From positions 1 to 10,422 of the forward strand of contig JBHORE010000149.1 of assembly GCA_042408415.1 (NCBI GenBank): 10,422 nucleotides of DNA. The letters run 5' to 3'. Every line of letters begins with the position of its first letter. Position 1 is the first letter of the stretch. Position numbers and translations under genes: made by a program. Below are positions 5,222 to 10,422 of the stretch, in pieces. Under the pieces are notes generated by a model. It was not told the DNA's origin. It worked only from the letters and a program-made list of their open reading frames with translations, and ran no database searches. The stretch comes from Thermobaculum sp042408415. Its GTDB lineage: Bacteria; Chloroflexota; Chloroflexia; Thermobaculales; Thermobaculaceae.

Positions 5222-6203
5222 GCTGAGATGGCACCCACTACTTAAGGAATGGGTGATCACAGCCACACATAGGCAGGATAGAACTTTTCTCCCTCCAAGG
5301 GATTACTGCCCATTATGTCCTACTAAGAGTGGCAGGCATGAGACAGAAATTCCTGTGGAGACTTTCGATATAGCGGTCTTCGAGAACAAGTTCCCATCTT
5401 TACAGAGGAAACCACCACAACCGGCAATAGAGCCCATGGGAATCTTCGATGTGCGGCCTGCAGAAGGCGTGTGTGAGGTAGTGGTGTACACTCCAGAGCA
5501 TGACACCACGCTTACCGACCAGAGTGTGAGTCACATCCGCCGCTTGATAGCTGTCTGGCGCGATCGTTATATAGAGCTTGGCAACTTACCTTATGTCAAA
5601 TATGTATTCATCTTTGAGAACAAGGGAGAAGTAATCGGGGTAACCCTGCACCATCCACATGGCCAGATCTACGCATACCCTTTCATTCCGCCCCTTATGC
5701 AGAGGGAATTAAGTGCTCTTAGCGAGCATCAGGCGAAGACGGGAAGATGCCTGGTATGCGAAGTCCTAGAACAGGAAGTCGATTATGGCAAGCGGATACT
5801 CTTTGAGGAAGGCAACTTTGTGGCGTTTATCCCCTTCTATGCGCGTTGGCCGTATGAGGTGCACATAATTCCCAAGAGGCATTTTGGATCCTTGGCTGAG
5901 ATAACGAGTGAAGAATCCTGGGATCTAGCTTATGCCCTCAAGAGGGTACTTGTTGGATATGACAAGCTGTTCGGGTTCAGTATGCCGTTTATAATGGCTC
6001 TGCACCAGACGCCTACTGACGATCAAGAGCATCCTTACTACCACTTCCAGTTACAGTTCTATCCCCCGCACAGGACCTCTACTAAGCTGAAGTATCTTGC
6101 GGGCAGTGAAACTGGAGCGGGAACCTTCATCAACGACTCCCTGCCAGAGGAGAAAGCTCCAGAACTCAGGGCAGTCATACCAGACAAGGAGAGCATTGAA
6201 TGA
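5214..6203 (+). CDS. galT: galactose-1-phosphate uridylyltransferase
   Basis: GalT is the second Leloir pathway enzyme: it transfers UMP from UDP-glucose to galactose-1-phosphate, giving UDP-galactose and glucose-1-phosphate through a uridylyl-histidine intermediate. The 329-residue protein has zinc ligands Cys32 and Cys35 (CPLCP), His96 and His147, and the active-site HPHGQ at 147-151 with nucleophile His149. His264 (ALHQTP) and the FYPP motif near 282-285 are also present. By my alignment the two C-terminal histidines that help bind iron in the E. coli enzyme are glutamines here, as in some other bacteria. The ATG at 5214 is chosen over an in-frame ATG at 5172 because GGAGGGG (5200-5206) lies 7 bases before it and family N-termini begin near here. 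It overlaps the small gene upstream by 8 bases and galK by 4. Confidence 0.95.
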   Translation: MSELRWHPLLKEWVITATHRQDRTFLPPRDYCPLCPTKSGRHETEIPVETFDIAVFENKFPSLQRKPPQPAIEPMGIFDVRPAEGVCEVVVYTPEHDTTLTDQSVSHIRRLIAVWRDRYIELGNLPYVKYVFIFENKGEVIGVTLHHPHGQIYAYPFIPPLMQRELSALSEHQAKTGRCLVCEVLEQEVDYGKRILFEEGNFVAFIPFYARWPYEVHIIPKRHFGSLAEITSEESWDLAYALKRVLVGYDKLFGFSMPFIMALHQTPTDDQEHPYYHFQLQFYPPHRTSTKLKYLAGSETGAGTFINDSLPEEKAPELRAVIPDKESIE

Positions 6204-7411
6204 CCGAGGAGTATCGCTTCAAGCATATAGGAGCTCTCATACGAGCGTTCGAGATGCGTTATGGTGGAAAGCCTACGATAGCTTCTAGAGCACCGGGAAG
6301 GATAAACCTTATAGGCGAACACACCGACTACAACGATGGCTGGGTGCTACCGGCGGCCATCAACTACGAGATAAACGTGGTGTGCAGGCCTAGAAACGAC
6401 TCGCTGGTGAGGCTGGTAGCCCTAGATATGGGCAAGGAATCCGACTTCTATCTAGAGAACCATAACCGTACTGACTTCCTATGGCTAAGATATCCACAAG
6501 GAGTAGCGGTAGAGCTACAGAATAGAGGTTATAAGCTCAGAGGTATGGAAGCGGTGTACATGGGCGACATACCTGTAGGGTCTGGACTGAGTTCTTCGGC
6601 AGCCGTGGAAGTCGCCTTCGTCCATGCCTTCTGTAGAGCAGCAGATATAGAACTAAGTGGTGAAGAGGTGGCCCTCATAGCACAACGAGCGGAGAATGAC
6701 TTCGTAGGCGTGCCTTGCGGAGTCATGGATCAGTTCGTCTCCTCGCTAGGCCGGCAGGATCACGCCCTGCTGTTGGATAGCAGGTCTCTGGAGTATCAGC
6801 ATATACCCATAAATCTGCCGAGCGTATCCCTGGTAATACTAGACACGGGCGTAAGCAGAGAGTTGGCCGGGTCCGAGTACAAGAAGCGCAGGCAGGACTG
6901 CGAGGAAGCTGTGGCCAGGCTGAGCGCCAGAATACCAGGAATAAGAGCTCTACGGGATGTGACGTCAGAGCAGCTAGAAGAAAATTCGGATCTGCTCACC
7001 GATACACAGCATAAGAGGGCTAGGCATGTGATAGAGGAAAACATGCGCACGCTTGAGGCAGCGGAGGCGCTGCGCAACGGAGATGCAACTGCTATCGGAC
7101 GCCTAATGAAGGAGTCTCACATAAGCCTCAGAGACCTATATGAGGTGAGTTCCTTTGAGCTAGACACAATCGTCGAGATAGCCTGGGATACAGATGGGGT
7201 CATCGGGGCTAGGATGACGGGTGCAGGCTTCGGTGGAGTAGCTCTAGCGCTGGTATACCAGGATGCTGTACCAACACTCTATGAGAGGGTAATGCAAGAA
7301 TATCCTGCCAGGACAGGGAAAGAACCTAAGGTGTTTGTATGTAGAGCCGTGGATGGAGCTGAGTCTGCTCTCATGGAGGAAGTCCAAGCTCACTCCATAT
7401 GGAATGTGTAG
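6200..7411 (+). CDS. galK: galactokinase
   Basis: Galactokinase phosphorylates alpha-D-galactose with ATP to galactose-1-phosphate, the substrate of the GalT encoded just upstream. The 403-residue protein shows all three GHMP-kinase motifs: the galactokinase signature GRINLIGEHTDYNDG at 33-47 with catalytic Arg34, the ATP-binding PVGSGLSSSAA at 125-135, and GARMTGAGFGG at 336-346. The catalytic base is Asp177 in CGVMDQF. Its ATG shares the ATGA overlap with the galT stop, and an AAGGAG ribosome site (6186-6191) lies inside the end of galT, so the two are probably translated in step. The 3' end overlaps the convergent FAD oxidoreductase gene by 22 bases; I see no strong terminator. No galE, galM or transporter is in this window. 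Confidence 0.97.
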   Translation: MTEEYRFKHIGALIRAFEMRYGGKPTIASRAPGRINLIGEHTDYNDGWVLPAAINYEINVVCRPRNDSLVRLVALDMGKESDFYLENHNRTDFLWLRYPQGVAVELQNRGYKLRGMEAVYMGDIPVGSGLSSSAAVEVAFVHAFCRAADIELSGEEVALIAQRAENDFVGVPCGVMDQFVSSLGRQDHALLLDSRSLEYQHIPINLPSVSLVILDTGVSRELAGSEYKKRRQDCEEAVARLSARIPGIRALRDVTSEQLEENSDLLTDTQHKRARHVIEENMRTLEAAEALRNGDATAIGRLMKESHISLRDLYEVSSFELDTIVEIAWDTDGVIGARMTGAGFGGVALALVYQDAVPTLYERVMQEYPARTGKEPKVFVCRAVDGAESALMEEVQAHSIWNV

Positions 7412-8811
7412 CGTAAGGCTGATCTGGCTGCCCAGTACCCACACATACCATGCACCCCAGGGCCTGGAGGGGTGGAGGAAGAACAGACATACATCCCACG
7501 CATAGGGATCTTGTAAGGCACATGACTCAGAACCGGTCTTGCAAGTACTTGATGTAGATCCAATACCCCTCCAGTGAGATCTCCTCCTATAAGGTTTTGG
7601 TCCATGGTTTCAATCTCTCCTGGGGCTAGTATTGATCTGCTCGCTATAGTGTCCCTGAAACCAGGAGCAAACTCCTCTATCATGCCCTCTATCGTATCTG
7701 CTAGAGACCTTGCTTCCTGGCCGGAGATCGAGGGCGGTACATGGCAATAAGCCCAGGCAGTATGGAACCCTTTGGGACACCTGCTGGGATCGAATACGCT
7801 GGGCTGGTTGAGTATCACAAAAGGTCTCGAGGGTATACGACCTTCCCAGACGCTTCTCTCAGCGGTCGCTATCTCTTCAAAAGTACCTCCCAAGTGTATG
7901 GTCCCAGCAGACCTGCAAGCTTCGGACATCCAGGGTATAGGTGCGGACAGAGCCCAGTCCAACTTCAGCACTCCAGGACCATGTCTATATCTTGTACACG
8001 CCCTCCTGTATCTGCTTGGAAGTCTGTCGCCCAATATATCAACTATCTGCCTGGGAGCAAGGTCGAATAATACTGCTCTAGCAGAAGGGATATCACTTAG
8101 GCTGCGTACAGGAGCAGATAGCTCCACAACTCCCCCAAGATTCCTGAAATAGGCTGCCATAGCTTCTATTAGCCTACCGGTACCACCTCTTACCATAGGC
8201 CACTTGGTAATATGTGCTAGCGTGCATAAGAGCAGGATGGGAACGCTGGTAAGTGGTCTGGTAAGTGGCATAGCCCAATGAGCTGCTATACCTGCCAGTA
8301 AAGTCCTGGCATGAGAAGTAGAAAACAGCGCATCAGCTAGGACACTAAATGGGAGCAGACCATGCACACCAAAACGTATATAAGACAGTTTCCGAGGAAT
8401 CTTTATAGCAGGAGCCAGCAGGTCTCTCGCTAAGCTTGGCCACTCAGACACCAAAGAGCCTATCAATCGCGAATATCTGGCCCCATCATCACCAAACTGC
8501 ATAGCCGTTTCTTGAATGGATTCATGAAGTAGCACGACCTCTCTGGGTCCCAGAGGATGGGCCAGCGGCACGTCAGGATATACCCACTCCGCTCCCAGAT
8601 CTCTCAAAGGCACACCAATAAAGAAAGGCGAAGCAAAGGCCAGTGGGAGAACCGCGGCACCCAGATCGTGCGTAAAACCAGGTAATGTGAGCTGTAGAGA
8701 GGCCGCAGCTCCTCCTAAGTAATTATTGGCTTCGAGCAGCAGCACTCGTAAGCCCTTACGCGCCAGAGTTATGGCAGCAGCCAGTCCGTTAGGTCCGCTG
8801 CCAACTACCAC
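7390..8811 (-). CDS. FAD-dependent oxidoreductase, phytoene-desaturase-like
   Basis: A 473-residue (or slightly longer) flavoprotein related to the CrtI/phytoene dehydrogenase and PYROXD2 group. The N-terminus is a dinucleotide-binding fold with GSGPNGLAAA at 4-13, Glu27 at the end of the second strand for the ribose, and LGGAAAS at 32-38. The C-terminal FAD motif is about 439-466 (MYVCSSSTPPGPGVHG). Such enzymes desaturate or oxidise carotenoids and other lipophilic substrates, but no other carotenoid gene is present, so the substrate is unknown. The annotated GTG at 8811 starts inside the first beta strand and has no ribosome site at proper distance. The frame upstream encodes ILDA, expected of this family; GGGGAG (8830-8835) lies 6 bases before an in-frame ATA at 8823, so the true start may be non-canonical. 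The gene follows the WYL regulator closely, probably in one operon, and converges on galK. Confidence 0.88.
   Translation of the reverse strand: MVVGSGPNGLAAAITLARKGLRVLLLEANNYLGGAAASLQLTLPGFTHDLGAAVLPLAFASPFFIGVPLRDLGAEWVYPDVPLAHPLGPREVVLLHESIQETAMQFGDDGARYSRLIGSLVSEWPSLARDLLAPAIKIPRKLSYIRFGVHGLLPFSVLADALFSTSHARTLLAGIAAHWAMPLTRPLTSVPILLLCTLAHITKWPMVRGGTGRLIEAMAAYFRNLGGVVELSAPVRSLSDIPSARAVLFDLAPRQIVDILGDRLPSRYRRACTRYRHGPGVLKLDWALSAPIPWMSEACRSAGTIHLGGTFEEIATAERSVWEGRIPSRPFVILNQPSVFDPSRCPKGFHTAWAYCHVPPSISGQEARSLADTIEGMIEEFAPGFRDTIASRSILAPGEIETMDQNLIGGDLTGGVLDLHQVLARPVLSHVPYKIPMRGMYVCSSSTPPGPGVHGMCGYWAARSALRYTFHME
7394..7403. repeat. 10-bp palindrome in the convergent gene overlap
   Basis: TCCATATGGA is a perfect palindrome lying within the 22-bp overlap of galK and the oxidoreductase gene. 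With no loop and no T tract it is a poor terminator, but it is the only symmetric element at this junction. Confidence 0.4.
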
Positions 8812-8834
8812 AGCATCTAGTATCTTCGTCTCCC

Positions 8835-9881
8835 CTAAGGAGTCTCATGAGCAAAGTTTTTCGCGTCCTGTATCTCAACCGTGCATTGTCCCTCTTGCTT
8901 GCTGGCAGATTCTGCCAGGCTCAGGCCATATATCTTAGCCAACTTCTGTACGTCGTTGACAAAGAACTCACGAAGAGACTTAGGTTCAAGTACCTCTGCC
9001 TCGGCTCCCCAGGAGCGTATCCAGGCACTTATCTCCAGGATGCCAGAAACCTTGCCCGTCCATATGACTGAGCCGTCTGACTCCTCTTTAATCTCCTGTG
9101 TAGGGTGCCAAATAGCTTCCTTCACAGCCGAAGCCACTCTAGCGCTAAACTTGACCTTTACTTCGACAGGCTCATCTGACCAGATGGTCCAGCTATTCTT
9201 GAGGAATTCAAGGGCATCAAAATCTTCTGGAATCTCGTACTTTTCGTCAGTGAGCTCTATATCCTTTATGCGCTGTACTTTGAAGGTGCGTATTTCATCG
9301 ATTTCCACATCTCTAGCTATGACATACAACGCGTGGCTTATGCCTGAGGGCTGCATGAAATAGGGTTCTATCAGCCTCTCCTTGGGCGTTGATCTCCTGG
9401 AGGACAGGTACTGAATCCTTACCCTTCTGCCCTCGGCCCACGCACTTGTGAGAGTCCTAACGGTCCTGTTGTACTCTCTATCTAATGGCTTGTTCTTGAT
9501 CTCCTCGAGGGTTTCTGGGAAGAACCGGGATATGGGCTCAGGCATCACATTACCTATCTTGCTCCAGGCCTCCTCAAGGTCGGGATTCTGCTTGTCCATA
9601 TAGCGAAGCGCTAGACGGTAGGAGAGAAACAGTCCCATAGCCTCATGCAAGGAGAACTTGACAGGAGGCAGATAGGATGTTCTAAGAACCTTCCATCTAC
9701 CGTTTTCCCTGGTCAAAGGGACCTCAAAGATCTGTTCCAGATCTTTGATATCACGATATATAGTTCTGATAGATACATCACAGAGCTCGGCCAGGCGCTG
9801 GATAGTAAGGCCCTGCGGGTTCTGGTAAAGTATTCTCTCGATTCTCTGTAGTCTTCCAAGCTTCATGAGCCTCGACATCAT
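8835..9881 (-). CDS. WYL-domain transcriptional regulator (DeoR-like winged helix)
   Basis: This 348-residue protein has the three-part layout of WYL regulators. A winged helix-turn-helix spans about 10-66, with recognition helix VSIRTIYRDIKDLEQ at 36-50. A WYL domain (about 145-215) includes the strand ALYVIARD at 184-191 in place of a literal W-Y-L, followed by the RTFKVQRIKDIEL ligand-contacting segment. A C-terminal WCX domain (about 238-320) contains SWGAEAEVLEPKSLRE. Family members sense nucleotides or other ligands and often control neighbouring genes. ATG at 9881 or the adjacent ATG at 9878 both fit a GGAGAAGGG ribosome site. The FAD oxidoreductase starts about 10-25 bases after its stop, and the HD-type gene diverges from it, so either may be a target; autoregulation is also possible. 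The last 25 or so residues form a loose tail. Confidence 0.92.
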   Translation of the reverse strand: MMSRLMKLGRLQRIERILYQNPQGLTIQRLAELCDVSIRTIYRDIKDLEQIFEVPLTRENGRWKVLRTSYLPPVKFSLHEAMGLFLSYRLALRYMDKQNPDLEEAWSKIGNVMPEPISRFFPETLEEIKNKPLDREYNRTVRTLTSAWAEGRRVRIQYLSSRRSTPKERLIEPYFMQPSGISHALYVIARDVEIDEIRTFKVQRIKDIELTDEKYEIPEDFDALEFLKNSWTIWSDEPVEVKVKFSARVASAVKEAIWHPTQEIKEESDGSVIWTGKVSGILEISAWIRSWGAEAEVLEPKSLREFFVNDVQKLAKIYGLSLAESASKQEGQCTVEIQDAKNFAHETP

Positions 9882-9922
9882 CCCTTCTCCAAGAAGAAAA
9901 CTAAGACTAATTAGACCCCTGA

Positions 9923-9951
9923 TTGACGATTGTTATACCTTAACAGATAAA
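9923..9951 (+). promoter_or_regulatory. candidate promoter of the HD-type gene
   Basis: TTGACG (9923-9928) and GATAAA (9946-9951) are separated by 17 bases and fit a sigma-70-type promoter for plus-strand transcription. A second, perfect TATAAT stands at 9976-9981 without a good -35. Either would serve the gene starting at 10021. Confidence 0.4.
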
Positions 9952-9960
9952 AATCTTCTA
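9932..9960 (-). promoter_or_regulatory. candidate promoter of the WYL regulator operon
   Basis: On the minus strand TATAAC (plus 9932-9937) is a good -10, with a poor -35 TAGAAG (plus 9955-9960) 17 bases upstream. Transcription would begin near 9925, about 44 bases before the WYL start. It overlaps the opposing promoter candidate at 9923-9951, so the two directions could exclude each other or share one operator. Confidence 0.35.
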
Positions 9961-9996
9961 GAGTGTAACACCGATTATAATTTCATAGTTTGTAAT

Positions 9997-10006
9997 TTGT
10001 GCACAA
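9997..10006. repeat. 10-bp palindrome upstream of the HD-type gene
   Basis: TTGTGCACAA is a perfect palindrome placed just before the ribosome site of the HD-type gene and downstream of its candidate -10 boxes, a position typical of a repressor operator. The shorter palindrome ATTATAAT (9974-9981) lies 15 bases away. The chance rate for such short palindromes is not negligible. Confidence 0.4.
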
Positions 10007-10020
10007 GGTGGAGGTGGATT

Positions 10021-10422
10021 TTGGAGGAAGAAATTAATCGGACCACAAAGATAGACAGGCAGGAGGCAGAAGGCTTTGACCTTCCCCAAGAACCAGGGCC
10101 AGAGGTATCCCCTGCAGGCACCACCCCTTTGCAGCCCTCCGAGATCATCAGATTGCCCACACGCCATAACCCCATCCTCCAGAAGCTCGTGGGCATCGTC
10201 AACTCCGATGAGGACCTGCATGCTATCTGGAGATGCCAGAACGTCAACGGGGTCGACAGGCTGGGCATGAGCGATCACGGGCCAGTCCATGTGCAGATAG
10301 TCGCCAACCTCGCCCTCAGACTCCTTCGCCTCCTGATGGCCAAGAACATACAACCCTCAATAGTCAAAGACCACGGCATGTCCGAGCACGATGCAGAAGT
10401 CGTTGTGGTACTGGCAGCACTC
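10021..10422 (+). CDS. HD-domain metal-dependent phosphohydrolase-like protein, 3' end outside window
   Basis: The plus-strand frame is open to the window end; 134 codons are visible. The proposed start is TTG at 10021, 5 bases after GGAGGT (10010-10015). The frame stays open further left to about 9829, with an ATG at 9865 that lacks a ribosome site and would overlap the WYL gene. After a polar, Pro/Glu-rich lead (residues 1-42) comes PTRHNPILQKLVGIVNSDED, then MSDHGPVHVQIVANLALRLLRLL (83-105), and SEHDAEVVVVLAAL at the edge. This pattern (His in DHGPVHV, helix, then a hydrophobic helix normally ending in an HD pair) matches HD-superfamily phosphohydrolases; the HD pair itself should fall just past the edge. 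Codons end in C far more often than in the neighbouring genes. Substrate unknown. Confidence 0.7.
   Translation, partial: MEEEINRTTKIDRQEAEGFDLPQEPGPEVSPAGTTPLQPSEIIRLPTRHNPILQKLVGIVNSDEDLHAIWRCQNVNGVDRLGMSDHGPVHVQIVANLALRLLRLLMAKNIQPSIVKDHGMSEHDAEVVVVLAAL

Noticed and set aside
7453..7474. CACCCC...GGGGTG inverted repeat as a galK terminator
   Set aside because: It lies inside the conserved C-terminal FAD motif of the convergent gene and has no T tract; the Gly/Pro-rich coding explains it.
8881..9363. 160-codon open frame on the plus strand opposite the WYL regulator
   Set aside because: It lies wholly antisense to a well-recognised regulator; the Ser-rich translation has no domain pattern and appears to be a by-product of the codon bias of the real gene.
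1..10422. CRISPR array, tRNA, rRNA, intact insertion sequence or prophage
   Set aside because: I found no regularly spaced repeats, tRNA-like cloverleaf, rRNA stretches or paired terminal inverted repeats on reading both strands.

Overview
The window is a gene-dense stretch of bacterial chromosome (about half G+C by eye). It uses ATA for Ile and AGA/AGG for Arg very freely, overlaps or closely packs its genes, and starts several of them at GTG or TTG with strong Shine-Dalgarno (SD) sequences. That style, plus protein resemblances noticed from memory, suggests a thermophilic or Chloroflexota-like organism (Thermobaculum-like is my guess). This is inference: no rRNA or marker gene is present. 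I see no tRNA, rRNA, CRISPR array or intact insertion sequence.

Layout. Left edge (1-220): a 28-residue hydrophobic microprotein on the minus strand, with a promoter, an 11-bp tandem repeat behind it, and an SD sequence for another minus-strand gene just off the edge. 221-970 (minus): a TnsA-like PD-(D/E)XK nuclease-type protein, apparently joined to a small domain like the C-terminal beta barrel of DDE transposases. It diverges from 1095-2597 (plus), an aldehyde dehydrogenase. The dehydrogenase converges on 2610-3272 (minus), a DJ-1/PfpI-family protein that has lost its nucleophilic cysteine, and both genes end inside one perfect hairpin. Upstream of that on the minus strand are a Gfo/Idh/MocA oxidoreductase (3325-4404) and a single-domain response regulator (4499-4876); the three may form one transcription unit.

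5048-7411 (plus) is a galactose operon of the Leloir pathway: a 57-residue unknown protein, galT and galK. Each pair overlaps by a few bases, which implies translational coupling. GalK makes galactose-1-phosphate and GalT exchanges it with UDP-glucose; no galE or galM is in the window. galK converges on, and overlaps by 22 bp, a minus-strand pair: a WYL-domain transcription regulator (8835-9881) followed by a phytoene-desaturase-like FAD oxidoreductase (7390-8811). A divergent control region (9882-10020) separates the regulator from a plus-strand HD-domain-type protein (10021 to the window end) that is cut off just before its expected HD motif.

Most of the window is ordinary carbohydrate and redox metabolism. 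I do not see a clear new defence or mobile system. The points most worth a second look are the nuclease/beta-barrel protein, the Cys-less PfpI protein with its SFPASD-type tail, the hairpin that carries both stop codons, the microprotein with its repeat-bearing promoter, and the coupled small protein ahead of galT.
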